Part shown: positions 26,969 through 37,391 of the stretch, piece by piece
Layout: every line of letters starts with the position of its first letter
How positions within the stretch are numbered: position 1 is the first letter of the stretch
Source of the DNA: an uncultured Opitutia bacterium
Lineage (GTDB): Bacteria > Verrucomicrobiota > Verrucomicrobiia > Opitutales > Opitutaceae
Direction: 5' to 3'
DNA length: 64,000 bases
Assembly: GCA_903902745.1 (NCBI GenBank)
Contig: CAIUWA010000048.1
Coordinates: 1-64,000 of the forward strand
The notes under the pieces: model-generated
The model's database searches: none
What the model saw: only the letters and a program-made list of their open reading frames with translations
Told to the model about the DNA's origin: nothing
Position numbers and translations under genes: made by a program

Positions 26969-27226
26969 GTGAAAGCCGAAGGCCATCCCACCCTCAACAA
27001 CGTTTGCTTCCTCGATGTCGCAACGGGCAAACGTTTCCTCACCCGCTCCACGATGAAGTCCGCCCGCACGGAGAAGATCGACGGTGAAGATTATTTCATC
27101 GTCATCCGCGATGTGACGATGGACTCGCATCCCGCCTACACCGGCGAGAAGCGCCTTGTCGACACCGCGGGCCGCGTCGAGAAGTTCACCTCGAAGTTCA
27201 AGCGCAACGCGCCCGCCAAGAAGTAA
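26969..27226 (+). CDS. rpmE2: Ribosomal protein bL31 type B, zinc-free
   Basis: An 85-residue large-subunit protein with a GTG start, MKAEGHPTLNNVCFLDVATG. It lacks the CxxC pair of zinc-binding bL31 and has the extra length of type B (SKFKRNAPAKK at the end). In many bacteria type B bL31 and C-minus bL36 are induced by zinc limitation through Zur; no obvious Zur box is seen here. It ends just before a strong intrinsic terminator. Confidence 0.92.
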   Translation: MKAEGHPTLNNVCFLDVATGKRFLTRSTMKSARTEKIDGEDYFIVIRDVTMDSHPAYTGEKRLVDTAGRVEKFTSKFKRNAPAKK

Positions 27227-27251
27227 GCGGCGGGTTTGCTCCCCAGTTTCC

Positions 27252-27277
27252 AGCCCTCCTGCGTGGAGGGCTTTTTT
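27252..27277 (+). terminator. Intrinsic terminator after the rpmJ-rpmE2 pair
   Basis: Arms AGCCCTCC (27252-27259) and GGAGGGCT (27265-27272) form an eight-base stem with a five-base loop, followed by a T-run (27272-27277). Confidence 0.85.
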
Positions 27278-27285
27278 ATGGGTGG

Positions 27286-27424
27286 GTGGCCGGGGTGGAT
27301 TGGGACAAGGTGGGCGTCCCCGCCGACTGGTCTCGCCGAAGCCTTGGCGAAGGTGAAGCCGCGGTCTGGGATCGTGAGCTTGTCGAACGGCGCACCGGGA
27401 CGGTTCGCCCTATCTTTGGCTGCC
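27286..27424. repeat. Composite degenerate repeat between rpmE2 and the DUF1015 gene
   Basis: The stretch contains CGCCGAAGCCTTGGCGAAG (27334-27352), the exact reverse complement of the motif inside glmM at 47546-47564. It also ends with a copy of GGTTCGCCCTA, seen in the repeat at 8327-8380. It is a patchwork of at least two repeat families. Confidence 0.6.
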
Positions 27425-27465
27425 CGCTTGACGCAAAGCAGCGCTGGCTTCTGCATGGCGCCTTT

Positions 27466-28680
27466 ATGCGAATCCGCGCCTTTCAAGGTCTTGTCCCTCA
27501 GCCTGCACACGTCGCCGAAGTGGCGTGCGTGCCTTACGATGTCGTCAATGCGGCCGAGGCGACCGTACTCGCCGCCGGGAAGCCGCGCAGCCTGCTGCAC
27601 GTCGATCGCGCCGAAATCGACCTGCCGCCGAAAACGGATCCGTATGGCGACGTAGTTTATGCCAAGGCCCGGGAAAACTTTCTGGCACTGCAGCGCGACG
27701 GCGTGCTGGTGCGCGAGAGCGGTCCGTGTCTCTACGTTTACCAGCAGCAGATGGGTTCGCACCGCCAGCGCGGCCTCGTGGCCGTCTGCCATGTGGAGGA
27801 CTATGACGCCGAGCTCATCAAGAAGCATGAGAAGACGCGCAAGGACAAGGAGGACGATCGCACGCGCCTGATCGACACGCTCGGGGCAAACACGGGTCCG
27901 GTGTTCCTCACGTACCGCGACGAGACCGCGGTCACCGCGCTGGTTGATGCCAAGGTCAAGGAAGCGCCGCTCCATGATTTCACCGCGCCCGACGGCATCC
28001 GGCACACGGTCTGGCGCATTGCCGGCGGCGCCGACTGGGTGCGCGCCTTTGGTCGCGTGCCATTGACCTACATTGCCGACGGTCATCACCGGGCGGCGAG
28101 TGCCGCGCGGGTGGCGCGTCTTCGCCGCGAAAAGAATCCGCAGCACACGGGCGCGGAGGATTACAACTGGTTCCTGTGCGTGCTTTTTCCCGCAAGTGAA
28201 CTGAAGATTTTGCCGTACAACCGCATCGTGCTCGACCTCAATGGCCGCGCCCCTGCGACTTTCCTCGCCGAGGTGAAGGCGAAGTTCGGCCTGGAGGAAA
28301 ATGCACCCCCGGCGCCGACCGCGATCGGGCAGGTGAGCATGTATCTCGGCGGGAAATGGTACGGGCTGCGCTGCCCGGCCGATCCGAAGGCGGATCCCGT
28401 GGCGCGACTGGACGTGAGCGTGCTGCAGGACAAGCTGCTGGCCCCGCTGCTCGGCATCGACGATCCCCGCACGAGCAAGCGCGTCGACTTTGTCGGCGGC
28501 ATCCGCGGACCCGGCGAGTTGGTGAAGCGGGTCGATGCCGAAGGCGGCGTGGCGTTTTCCCTTTTTCCCGTGACGATCGCGCAGCTCATGGACATCGCCG
28601 ACGCGGGGCAGATCATGCCGCCGAAAAGCACTTGGTTTGAGCCGAAGCTGCGCTCGGGATTCTTCATCCACACTTTCTGA
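27466..28680 (+). CDS. DUF1015 family protein
   Basis: A 404-residue protein beginning MRIRAFQGLVPQPAHVAEVA, which is the characteristic start of DUF1015 proteins (COG4198). Other family landmarks are CVPYDVVNAAE, RSLLHVDR, YIADGHHRAASAARV with the conserved GHHR (about 204-207), and FVGGIRGPGEL. The family has no assigned activity; the GHHR motif suggests catalysis or metal/phosphate binding. The start at 27466 is chosen for the conserved N-terminus; the open frame runs back into repeat DNA. Confidence 0.88.
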   Translation: MRIRAFQGLVPQPAHVAEVACVPYDVVNAAEATVLAAGKPRSLLHVDRAEIDLPPKTDPYGDVVYAKARENFLALQRDGVLVRESGPCLYVYQQQMGSHRQRGLVAVCHVEDYDAELIKKHEKTRKDKEDDRTRLIDTLGANTGPVFLTYRDETAVTALVDAKVKEAPLHDFTAPDGIRHTVWRIAGGADWVRAFGRVPLTYIADGHHRAASAARVARLRREKNPQHTGAEDYNWFLCVLFPASELKILPYNRIVLDLNGRAPATFLAEVKAKFGLEENAPPAPTAIGQVSMYLGGKWYGLRCPADPKADPVARLDVSVLQDKLLAPLLGIDDPRTSKRVDFVGGIRGPGELVKRVDAEGGVAFSLFPVTIAQLMDIADAGQIMPPKSTWFEPKLRSGFFIHTF

Positions 28681-28694
28681 AGGTGGGAGCAGGG

Positions 28695-28795
28695 AGTTGG
28701 TATTTGGTAATGGGGACGGAATCGGAGGGTGCGCGCGTCATCCGGGATCTGTTTCCGACCCAATTCCCAATTCCAAATTCCTATTTCCCCATTCC
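28695..28795. repeat. AT-richer inverted repeat between convergent genes
   Basis: The left arm AGTTGGTATTTGGTAATGGG (from 28695) pairs loosely with a right arm containing CAATTCCAAATTCC and CCCCATTCC (28761-28795). It separates the DUF1015 gene from the convergent membrane methyltransferase-like gene and is a likely two-way terminator. Confidence 0.55.
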
Positions 28796-28801
28796 TCGCG
28801 C

Positions 28802-30874
28802 CTACGCGCGTCCCGAACGTAGCGCCGGGCCGGCGCGGACGCCGAGCCAGAGCGCCAGCAGGTAGAGCAGGGCGGCGAGCAGGAACAGCGCCCGCAGGCC
28901 GAACAGCATGGAAGAGAGCTCGAGGATTCCGCCCGCGACGGCCCCAACGATGTTCCAGCCGAAGGCGACGGCCACGTTGGTGCGCACCGCGAAGCGCGCG
29001 GCAAAGGCCAGCCCGGCGCAGGCCACCGGCGTACCGCAGACGACGAGGGCAAACAGCACGCGAGCGGCCTCGCCAGTTGGCGCCAGGGTCCGCAAGGGCA
29101 GGAAGGCGAAAACGGTGAGCGCTACGATTACCCCGGTCAGTGCGAGGCGGGCATCGATCCTGCGGCGCGCCGCGGCGAGCGTGGCCAGGAGCAGGGCGAA
29201 CAGCAGTGCGGCGAACACGATCGCACTCGTCCGCCAGGTTGCGCCGAAGAGAAGATTCATCTCGGTGACAAAACTCGTTTCGACGAGCAGGAACGCCGCG
29301 CCAAAGAGCATCATCTCCACATCGATCCGGCCGGCGAAGACCGCGTGACGCAGCGAGGTCGAGACGGAGAGCAGCAGGACGGCGGAGATGCCCAGCACGA
29401 CCCCGGCAATGCCGAAGTAAAACGAGGGCACGCCCGCCCGCTCGAGGTAGAGGTAGGGCCAGTCATCGCCGGGCGCCGTGAGCCGGCCGGCGACGGGTTC
29501 CTTCAGCGGGTCATGGAGCTGCGGGTTCGCGGCCAGGTGCGCGAAGCCCGGCCCGGCCAGATAGAGGTGGTTGAACATCCCGTAGTAATGTTTCCAGACG
29601 AGCGGCGGGGTGCCGAAGGCCTGGGTCAGGATCGCAAAGAGGTGCGCGTCGATGTAGTCCTCGTTCACCATGAACATCAGCGCGAGGCCGCCCTCGGGGC
29701 TGAGGTGGGCGCGGGCGGCGCGCACGCTTTCCACGGTGTAGACAAAATTGTCGAGGCGCACGTTGGCCAGCGCCGACAGGCGGGTCATGGAATCGAGCGT
29801 GCCGAAAATGATGAGGTCAAACTTGAGGTCGGTGCTTTCCAGGAACGCGCGCGCATCCGTGTTGTGAACGATCACCCGCGGGTCGTCGTAGGGCCGCGCG
29901 GGATGGCGGGTCCGGCCAATCTCGACAATGACGGGGTCAATCTCCACCGCGTGCACCTCGGGCACGCCGGCGTCGAGCAGGACCGACACATCGTTGCCCG
30001 TGCCGGCGCCGAGCACCAGGGCGCGGGCCGGCTTCCGCAGGAGGCTCCTCACGGGGAGCTGATAACCCAGGCGCATCAACTCCCGCGTCGGGTTGGGGGG
30101 ACCGGGCCGGTTTTCGCGCAGGTCCATCATGTTCTGATGGAGCGATCCATTGGTCAGGACGCTAATGCCACCGTTGGGATCCTCCGGGGCCAGCCGCACG
30201 GCATAATAGGGGCTGTACCACTGCGCACGATCGGTCAGGTGGATCGCGGCCAGCACGGCGAGGGCGGGCAAGGCATAGCCCAGGCGCGACCACCATTTTG
30301 CCGGCACGACCACCGCCGCCGCTCCCAGCCCGAGGGCGAACCACCAGACCGGCCGGGTGCCGCCGGCGGAGAGCAGCAGGAAGGTCAGGACTCCGGTGAG
30401 CGAACCGAGAAGATCCAGTGCATAGCCCGCCAGGGGCCGGCCGCGTTCCTGGAACTGCTGGATGCGTCCCGCGATCGTCCCACCGAGCGGCACGAAGGCG
30501 AGAGCCACCAGCGCAAACACGAGGGCGAGGGGCAGGGTGACGCCGTGGACCACCGGGGCGTCGTGCGGGAGGTCGAAATACAGGAGCCAGAGATGCTCGC
30601 TGGGGCTGCTGGAGGTGAAGGCGATGCGGCCGAGGCCGAGAGCCAGTGCGACCACGGCTAGCACGCCGGTGCCGAGCAGGGCGCTGCGCCCGAAGCGAGC
30701 GAGCGCGCCCACGCCGAGCCCGAGAAAGGCGGCGATCAGCACGAGGTTCGGAAAATACGCGATGACGCGAACCTGGCCCGGCAGCCAGCGGATCAACGCC
30801 AGCTCCAGGAGCAGCGCGGCAAAGGAGGCGGCCAGCAACTCAATCCCGGTCCGTCGTAAAGTCGTGGTCGTCAA
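28802..30874 (-). CDS. Membrane protein with spermidine-synthase-like domain
   Basis: A 690-residue protein with about seven N-terminal membrane helices (residues about 8-245), a cytosolic Rossmann domain (about 285-440) with VLGAGTGNDVSVLLDAG and EIDPVIVEIGRTRHP, and about six C-terminal helices. This is the layout of 'fused MFS/spermidine synthase' proteins common in environmental bacteria. Whether it really makes polyamines is doubtful, because the usual D of the spermidine synthase gatekeeper segment reads FGTLDSMTRL. Substrate is unknown. It is convergent with the DUF1015 gene and upstream of mscL on the same strand. Confidence 0.78.
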   Translation of the reverse strand: MTTTTLRRTGIELLAASFAALLLELALIRWLPGQVRVIAYFPNLVLIAAFLGLGVGALARFGRSALLGTGVLAVVALALGLGRIAFTSSSPSEHLWLLYFDLPHDAPVVHGVTLPLALVFALVALAFVPLGGTIAGRIQQFQERGRPLAGYALDLLGSLTGVLTFLLLSAGGTRPVWWFALGLGAAAVVVPAKWWSRLGYALPALAVLAAIHLTDRAQWYSPYYAVRLAPEDPNGGISVLTNGSLHQNMMDLRENRPGPPNPTRELMRLGYQLPVRSLLRKPARALVLGAGTGNDVSVLLDAGVPEVHAVEIDPVIVEIGRTRHPARPYDDPRVIVHNTDARAFLESTDLKFDLIIFGTLDSMTRLSALANVRLDNFVYTVESVRAARAHLSPEGGLALMFMVNEDYIDAHLFAILTQAFGTPPLVWKHYYGMFNHLYLAGPGFAHLAANPQLHDPLKEPVAGRLTAPGDDWPYLYLERAGVPSFYFGIAGVVLGISAVLLLSVSTSLRHAVFAGRIDVEMMLFGAAFLLVETSFVTEMNLLFGATWRTSAIVFAALLFALLLATLAAARRRIDARLALTGVIVALTVFAFLPLRTLAPTGEAARVLFALVVCGTPVACAGLAFAARFAVRTNVAVAFGWNIVGAVAGGILELSSMLFGLRALFLLAALLYLLALWLGVRAGPALRSGRA

Positions 30875-30936
30875 GCCACGCGCCGGGTTTGCTCGAATTC
30901 ACCTGTGGTCATGCGGGTCAGGGAATCTGGCGCGGA

Positions 30937-31371
30937 TCAGCGCTTAAGCAGGTCGCGAATCTCGGTGAGGAGAACTTCCTCGCGGGACGGGCCGGGGGGC
31001 GGTGGCGGTGGAGCAGGGGTTTCCTGCTGACGGCGCAGACGGTTGATGACCTTGACCACGGCAAACATGGAAACACCGACAATGAGAAAATTAATGAGCG
31101 TGTTGATGAACAGGCCGAAGTTCAGCGTGACCGCGCCGGCCTCCGTCGCCAGGGCGAGGGTGGCATAAGGCGGTGCGACCTTGGCCCCGGCCTTCAGCAC
31201 GACGAAGAGGTTGCTGAAATCAACGCCGCCGATCAGCAGCCCGATGGGCGGCATGATGACGTCCTTGACCACGGAATTGACGATGCCGCCGAACGCCCCG
31301 CCAAGAATCACGCCGACCGCGAGATCGACGACATTGCCCTTGATGGCGAATTCCTTGAATTCCTTCAACAT
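30937..31371 (-). CDS. mscL: Large-conductance mechanosensitive channel
   Basis: A 144-residue homopentameric channel that opens on membrane tension to release osmolytes. It starts [21 protein letters not shown], with the first helix continuing [20 protein letters not shown], and has the second helix [22 protein letters not shown] and the cytoplasmic bundle RLRRQQE...[14 protein letters not shown] proline-rich linker ([10 protein letters not shown]) precedes the last helix, longer than in E. coli. It stands alone between genes of unrelated function. Confidence 0.95.
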   Translation of the reverse strand: MLKEFKEFAIKGNVVDLAVGVILGGAFGGIVNSVVKDVIMPPIGLLIGGVDFSNLFVVLKAGAKVAPPYATLALATEAGAVTLNFGLFINTLINFLIVGVSMFAVVKVINRLRRQQETPAPPPPPPGPSREEVLLTEIRDLLKR

Positions 31372-31503
31372 GGCCGGCTCCTTGAATGATAGGTTGGCAT
31401 AGATGGCTGGGGACGCAGGCCAAACTTACCGGGGGCAGCGCGGATGGGAAGGGATTATTTCCAGCGCAGCGCGCGTTACATGCCAGCTTCCACCGAGAGG
31501 CGG

Positions 31504-32280
31504 CTATTCCAGCTTGGCCTTCGCCTCCGGCGGTACAGCCAGCTTGGTGGACCCAATGTCCTTCAGTTCAGTCGTGATCGTTTGGGTGGTCTTGACCGCG
31601 CGCCGATTCTGGCCGGCGGTGACCGCCACGATGCCGGTGAGTTGTACCTCGTATCTGGCGAGCATGCCCTCATTGATCCACAGCTTGAAGGTGCCGGAGG
31701 CCGCGACCGGTGCGACATTCTCCTGCCCGGGAGGGAGGAGCAGCAGTTTGGCCCCGGTGTCGGAGAGGCGACCGCTGACTATGCCCCCCTCGACCTTGAG
31801 GTCGGTGCCACCGCCGATGATAATCCCGATGTCCTCGTGTGGCAGGCTGATGGCGAAGGACAGGGGCAAATCATTCACGAGGCCCCGGCGCCGGCCCGAC
31901 CCCGAACGCGGTGCAGGGGGCAGGCTGGCCAGCTCCAGCGGAGTCATCCAGCCCTCGGCGGTTTCGACCACATGGGTTTCACTCCCCTTGAAGATGGCCG
32001 CGACATTGCTGTCGCTGCTGCCGCGGCCCACACGGCCGCGCATCTCCGGATTGGCGGGCATGGCCACGCTGGCGGGCACGATCACCTGGGTAAAGCCGCC
32101 CACGATGGTCTTGCCCTCAACCGTGTACGAACGGGCATCCCGCACGACGTTGGCGGTCCAACTGTAGTTGGGCTGATCCGCCAGCTTCATGGCGGCCACG
32201 ATGGCGTCGTCGACCGGGGTGCCGTGGGCCAGGCTGGCGAAAATGGCGGCCGTGAGGCAGGAAATGACGCAGTGCTTCAT
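31504..32280 (-). CDS. Exported protein of unknown function
   Basis: A 258-residue protein with a signal peptide (MKHCVISCLTAAIFASLAHG). The mature part contains QPNYSWTANVVRDARSYTVE and WINEGMLARYEVQLTGIV, a pattern seen in LolA/DUF-type 'outer membrane carrier-like' exported proteins, but I cannot assign a family with confidence. No catalytic motif is visible. The start at 32280 begins the signal peptide; the open frame to 32433 upstream does not add conserved sequence. It is divergent from the coiled-coil membrane protein gene. Confidence 0.6.
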   Translation of the reverse strand: MKHCVISCLTAAIFASLAHGTPVDDAIVAAMKLADQPNYSWTANVVRDARSYTVEGKTIVGGFTQVIVPASVAMPANPEMRGRVGRGSSDSNVAAIFKGSETHVVETAEGWMTPLELASLPPAPRSGSGRRRGLVNDLPLSFAISLPHEDIGIIIGGGTDLKVEGGIVSGRLSDTGAKLLLLPPGQENVAPVAASGTFKLWINEGMLARYEVQLTGIVAVTAGQNRRAVKTTQTITTELKDIGSTKLAVPPEAKAKLE

Positions 32281-32463
32281 GATGACTGACGGTACCGAAG
32301 TGGGGGTGGGAAACGGTGTGAATGTGGCACAGCGCAGCGAGATCCAGCAATGCGGAAAGTCCCGGAGCTGGCCCGGGGATCCCACCGCGGGAATAACGAT
32401 TGGCTTCCGGCGGCCGCCCCAGCTGAATGTCACTGATTGATTTTACGCGTCCTAACCTGATTC

Positions 32464-33084
32464 ATGACAACACTGATTCAACTTTTCCGCTGGGTGCTGT
32501 TGAAATTCATCCTCGCCGGGCTGATTGCCTGCCTGGGGCTGGGGGCGTACGCCCTGTGGCTGTTTCAGCGCGACAGCGCCGATTTCGATCTGCGGCGCAA
32601 CGAGCGGATGACGAGCCTCGCCGGCAAGCGGCATGAACTCCAGCGGGCGCTGGAAGGTGTGAACCGGCGCCGCGAGGAGACGGCCACCGAACTCACGGCA
32701 GAGGACGCGCAGGCGCTTCAGGCGAGCAAGGTCATCGCCACGCTCCATGACTTGGAAAGCACTTGGGACCGCTTCATTGGCAACCCGGCGCAGCAGAAGG
32801 CGAATGCCGAGCAGATCAAACGCATGGAGGAGGTGCGGGACCTCGCCCAAGCGAAGCAGGCCGCGTTGAAGGAGGGGGCCACCCGCCTGGTCTGGGAACG
32901 CGATGGGCTGGAACTGGAACTCCGCCGGGTCGAAGAGCAGATCGCCTTTGCGGAGGAGCACAAATCCGCAGTCGGGTATTATCTGACTCTGGCATGGGAG
33001 CGGACGGGGTGGGCGGTGACGGCGTTGCTCGCTGTCTATGCCATGGGCCTGTTGATGTTCGCCCCGCGCCCGCGGTCGGAGTGA
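32464..33084 (+). CDS. Membrane-anchored coiled-coil protein of unknown function
   Basis: A 206-residue protein with one helix near each end (about 12-34, LLKFILAGLIACLGLGAYAL, and about 177-198, GWAVTALLAVYAMGLLMFA). The section between them is rich in Glu, Arg and Lys with heptad-like spacing (about 45-160, for example KRHELQRALEGVNRRREETA), so it is probably a coiled coil lying outside or inside the membrane. No domain is recognised. The length and hairpin design recall small envelope spacer proteins. Confidence 0.6.
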   Translation: MTTLIQLFRWVLLKFILAGLIACLGLGAYALWLFQRDSADFDLRRNERMTSLAGKRHELQRALEGVNRRREETATELTAEDAQALQASKVIATLHDLESTWDRFIGNPAQQKANAEQIKRMEEVRDLAQAKQAALKEGATRLVWERDGLELELRRVEEQIAFAEEHKSAVGYYLTLAWERTGWAVTALLAVYAMGLLMFAPRPRSE

Positions 33085-33105
33085 AAGGTGTGGATTTTCG
33101 GTTTG

Positions 33106-33197
33106 TTGTAGCGGCGCTCTAAGAGCGCCGATCTTCCCAGGCCGGCGGTCATCCGCCGTCGCCAGAGCTATGGCGGACAAGTAGACCGCCGCTACAA
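33106..33197. repeat. Palindromic repeat with several internal hairpins
   Basis: Outer arms TTGTAGCGGC (33106-33115) and GCCGCTACAA (33188-33197) are perfect. Inside are GGCGCTCT/AGAGCGCC (33114-33129) and the motif ATCCGCCGTCGCC...GGCGGACAAGT (33151-33182), which is shared with 48829-48866 and, in altered form, with glmM. Confidence 0.75.
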
Positions 33198-33265
33198 CTT
33201 CCCAAAATTGCTCGTGTCGATTCTTCGCTTCGCCCGGCCGGGCAAATCTGCTCCAGTGCACGTTC

Positions 33266-33943
33266 ATGCCAACATCCGACTTTTCCGACCTTGGCGCCAT
33301 TTTTGACTGGGACGGCGTCATCATCGATTCCTCGCGCCAGCATGAGGAAAGCTGGGAACGCCTCGCGGTAGAGGAGCGGCGGGCCCTGCCGGAGAATCAT
33401 TTCAAGCAGGGCTTCGGAAAAAAGAACGAGTGGATCATTCCCAACCTGCTCGGATGGACGGCAGAACCGCGCGAGATCCACCGTCTATCGCTGCGCAAGG
33501 AGGCGCTCTATCGCGCGATTGTCCTCGAGCGCGGGCTCGAGGCCCTGCCGGGAGTGCACAAATTTCTCGCCGCCCTGCAGACCGCCGGGGTGCCGTGCTG
33601 CATCGGCTCCTCCACCCACCGCGAGAACATCGCCACCATCAGCCACGTGCTCGGCTTCGGGGATTTCTTCGCCGGGATGGTCACGGCGGAGGACGTCACG
33701 CACGGGAAGCCGCATCCGGATGTCTTTTTGAAGGCTGCGGCGAAAATCGGGCGCCGGCCGGAGCAATGCGTGGTGTTCGAGGATGCCTTTGCCGGCATGG
33801 AGGCGGCACAGGCGGGTGGCATGAAGGTGGTGGGGGTGGCCACGACCCATTTGGCGGAGCTGCTCGCGGGGAAAGCCGATCGGGTGGTCCACCGGCTCGA
33901 TGAGCTCACGGTTGCTGATTTACAGACATTGGTTTCCGGTTAG
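33266..33943 (+). CDS. HAD-superfamily hydrolase, beta-phosphoglucomutase-like
   Basis: A 225-residue HAD subfamily IA protein. Motif I IFDWDGVIIDSS (about 11-22) gives the nucleophile Asp and the acid/base Asp. Motif II is GSSTHREN (about 115-122), motif III the Lys in GKPHPDVF (about 146-153) and motif IV VFEDAFAGMEAA. It most likely dephosphorylates a sugar phosphate or moves phosphate on it. The uvrB start lies four bases past its stop, so the two are co-transcribed. Confidence 0.85.
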   Translation: MPTSDFSDLGAIFDWDGVIIDSSRQHEESWERLAVEERRALPENHFKQGFGKKNEWIIPNLLGWTAEPREIHRLSLRKEALYRAIVLERGLEALPGVHKFLAALQTAGVPCCIGSSTHRENIATISHVLGFGDFFAGMVTAEDVTHGKPHPDVFLKAAAKIGRRPEQCVVFEDAFAGMEAAQAGGMKVVGVATTHLAELLAGKADRVVHRLDELTVADLQTLVSG

Positions 33944-33946
33944 CCC

Positions 33947-35971
33947 ATGCTCTTCCAGCTCGCTTCCGACTACCAGCCGACGGGAGACCAACCGCAGGCG
34001 ATCGACCAGCTGGTCACGTCGCTCCGGGCGGGGCACCGGTACCAGACGCTGCTGGGCGTCACGGGATCGGGGAAGACTTTCACGATGGCCAACGTCATCG
34101 CGAAGTGCGAGCGGCCGACCCTGATCATCTCGCACAACAAGACGCTCGCGGCGCAGCTTTACTCAGAGTTCAAGAATTTCTTCCCGGAGAACGCCGTCGA
34201 ATACTTCGTCAGCTACTACGACTACTACCAGCCGGAGGCGTACGTGCCGTCGAGCGACACCTACATCGAGAAGGATTCCTCAATCAACGAGGAGATCGAG
34301 CGGATGCGCATCGCCACAACCAGTTCGCTGGTCTCGCGGCGGGACGTGATCGTCATTGCGAGCGTGTCGTGCATCTACGGCCTGGGTTCGCCCGAGGATT
34401 TCACATCAATGCGCATCGAGCTCCGCCGGGGCCTGCCGCTCGGCCGCAACGTCCTCCTCGAGCGCCTGGTCGACAACCTTTACGAGCGCAATGACTACGA
34501 CCTGAAGCGCGGCTGCTTCCGCGTGCGCGGCGACGTGGTCGACATCATGCCGGCCTACTCGGAGCAGGGTCTCCGCGTGGAATTTTTTGGCGACACCGTG
34601 GAGGGCATCAGCGAATTTGACCCCCTCACGGGTGAAGTCCTGCGGGTGCTCGAGCAGTTCGACCTCTATCCGGCGAACCAATACGTGACCACGCGGGGCA
34701 AACTCGAGCCGGCGATCAAGGCGATCAAGGCGGAGCTCGAGGAGCGCGTGGCGTTTTTCGAGAAGAACAACCAGTACCTCGAGGCGCAGCGCATCCGCAT
34801 GCGCACCAACTACGACCTCGAGATGCTGCAGGAGATGGGTTTTTGCAGCGGCATTGAGAACTACTCGCGCCATCTCACGGGCCGCCAGCCCGGCGACCGG
34901 CCGTTCTGCCTCATCGATTTCTTCCCGAAGGATTTCCTGCTGATGATCGACGAGAGCCACGTGACCGTGCCGCAGATCGGCGGCATGTACAACGGTGACC
35001 TGGCGCGGAAGCAGACGCTCGTGAACTTCGGTTTCCGCCTGCCCTCCGCCCTGGACAACCGTCCGCAGAGCTTTGCGGAATTTGAGCGGGTGACCGGGCA
35101 GACCTTGTACGTGTCGGCGACCCCCGCGGAGTTCGAACTGAAGCAGTCGGCGGTCATCGCCGAGCAGCTCGTGCGGCCGACTGGCCTGCTCGATCCCGAA
35201 ATCACCCTCCGTCCGACGAAAGGGCAGGTGGAGGATCTGATCAGTGAAGCCAGAAAAGCCGCTGCCGCGGGCGAGCGGGTCTTGGTGACGACGCTGACCA
35301 AGCGCCTCTCCGAGGATCTCACGACCTATTTGCGTGAGGCGAAGGTGCGGGTCGAGTACCTGCATTCCGACATTGATGCGATCGAGCGCGTGGAAATCCT
35401 CCGCAATCTCCGGCTGGGCAACTTTGACGTGCTCATCGGCATCAATCTGCTGCGTGAGGGGCTGGATCTGCCGGAGGTGGCGCTGGTGGCCATCCTCGAT
35501 GCCGACAAAGAGGGCTTTTTACGGAGTTACACCAGCCTCATCCAGACCGCGGGCCGGGCCGCTCGCCACGAAAAGGGCCGCGTGATTTTCTATGCGGACA
35601 ACATCACGAATTCGATCCGCCGGACCATGGACATGGTGACCTACCGTCGGGAAAAGCAGCTCGCCTACAACACGGCGCACGGTATCACGCCCCGCAGCGT
35701 GAAACGGTCGGCGCAGAGCAGCCTGCAGACCTATGACGGCTCGGGTAACCGGCCGGAGGCCACGGTCGCCGAATCGGTGGATGATGTGGCCGCAGTCATC
35801 GCCGAGTTGGAGGAGGAGATGCAGGAGGCCTCGGGCCGCCTGGAGTTCGAGCGGGCCGCGGTGCTGCGAGATCAGATTAACTCGTTGAAATCAGGGGATT
35901 TCAAGAAGGCGGCAAAGGCTGCCGCCGGTAGCTATCCCGCCCGGCGCCGTAATCGGAACGGAGGCGGCTGA
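33947..35971 (+). CDS. uvrB: UvrABC excinuclease subunit B
   Basis: A 674-residue DNA-repair helicase that holds damaged DNA for UvrC. Walker A is [13 protein letters not shown] (about 38-50), the beta-hairpin [27 protein letters not shown] (about 91-117) is intact, the DEAH-type box is MIDESHVT, and helicase motifs [13 protein letters not shown] and [28 protein letters not shown] follow. The UVR domain is at the C-terminus ([20 protein letters not shown]). The length is typical. It follows the HAD gene after three bases. Confidence 0.97.
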   Translation: MLFQLASDYQPTGDQPQAIDQLVTSLRAGHRYQTLLGVTGSGKTFTMANVIAKCERPTLIISHNKTLAAQLYSEFKNFFPENAVEYFVSYYDYYQPEAYVPSSDTYIEKDSSINEEIERMRIATTSSLVSRRDVIVIASVSCIYGLGSPEDFTSMRIELRRGLPLGRNVLLERLVDNLYERNDYDLKRGCFRVRGDVVDIMPAYSEQGLRVEFFGDTVEGISEFDPLTGEVLRVLEQFDLYPANQYVTTRGKLEPAIKAIKAELEERVAFFEKNNQYLEAQRIRMRTNYDLEMLQEMGFCSGIENYSRHLTGRQPGDRPFCLIDFFPKDFLLMIDESHVTVPQIGGMYNGDLARKQTLVNFGFRLPSALDNRPQSFAEFERVTGQTLYVSATPAEFELKQSAVIAEQLVRPTGLLDPEITLRPTKGQVEDLISEARKAAAAGERVLVTTLTKRLSEDLTTYLREAKVRVEYLHSDIDAIERVEILRNLRLGNFDVLIGINLLREGLDLPEVALVAILDADKEGFLRSYTSLIQTAGRAARHEKGRVIFYADNITNSIRRTMDMVTYRREKQLAYNTAHGITPRSVKRSAQSSLQTYDGSGNRPEATVAESVDDVAAVIAELEEEMQEASGRLEFERAAVLRDQINSLKSGDFKKAAKAAAGSYPARRRNRNGGG

Positions 35972-36055
35972 GGACGAAGCTTAAAACTGCAGTTAGGTGA
36001 TGATTTCCATAAGAATCGGCTCGCATAAAGGCCCATATCGTTAGATATATGCATT

Positions 36056-36796
36056 ATGCCGGTTAGTGGAAAAGGCCTCGTCACTACACTTATCATCGCC
36101 TCGGGTATGATGGTAGGAGCGTTTCAGGCCAGAGGCCAGACGATCATTAATGGTTCGTTCCAGCAAGGAGGAGGCAGCTTTACCGGGTGGACAACAATTG
36201 GTGGTGTTTCCATTGCCAACTCCAGTGTGACCACTCCGACAAACGGTTCAGCCCAAGCTTTTATCGACAACGTTTCGGGTACAGCGGTGGCCGCCGCCGA
36301 CCTGTCCGCCTTTTTCAACAATGCTGTTTTGCCGAAGGACAATTTCACCACGCCCCGTTCTGCGACCAATGGTTCTGCAATTAAGCAAACCTTTGTTGCC
36401 GCAGCGCCGGAGACTCTTTCCTTCGATTTCAAATCCGTTACCGCTGAGTCTCTCAACTCTGAGTGGGACATGTCGGTCTTCTACCTGGATGGTAATTTTA
36501 TCGTCCTCCCCAATCCCGACCGGAATGGCGCGGCGCTTAACAATAGCTTCGGTGTGACGGTGAACAGTAGCACCTACAGCTTCGGGTTTCCCTATCAAAC
36601 GATCAGTGTCTCGCTGGCCGCCGGCTCCCACACCTTCGGGTTCGCCGTCTATAACACCGGTGACACCGCGGTTCTCACCGGGCTTTTCATTGATAATGTG
36701 GTCGCGGTTCCCGAGCCGGGAGTGCTGGAATTAATTTCCGGTGGCCTCGTCGCCTTGGCCATTGCCGGCTGGCGCCGGCGCGCAGCGGTCCGCTGA
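36056..36796 (+). CDS. PEP-CTERM sorting-domain exported protein
   Basis: A 246-residue protein with a signal peptide (about 1-28) and a C-terminal VPEPGVLELISGGLVALAIA followed by WRRR: the PEP-CTERM signal of a Pro-Glu-Pro motif, a hydrophobic helix and a basic tail. Such proteins are processed by an exosortase and displayed with exopolysaccharide. The body (GSFQQGGGSFTGWTTIGGV and SFDFKSVTAESLNSEWDMSV) looks like a beta-sandwich 'choice-of-anchor'-type domain. Base composition is more AT-rich than its neighbours. No exosortase gene is in the window. Confidence 0.85.
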   Translation: MPVSGKGLVTTLIIASGMMVGAFQARGQTIINGSFQQGGGSFTGWTTIGGVSIANSSVTTPTNGSAQAFIDNVSGTAVAAADLSAFFNNAVLPKDNFTTPRSATNGSAIKQTFVAAAPETLSFDFKSVTAESLNSEWDMSVFYLDGNFIVLPNPDRNGAALNNSFGVTVNSSTYSFGFPYQTISVSLAAGSHTFGFAVYNTGDTAVLTGLFIDNVVAVPEPGVLELISGGLVALAIAGWRRRAAVR

Positions 36797-36812
36797 ACGG
36801 GCCGCGCCCCTC

Positions 36813-37391
<579 letters not shown>

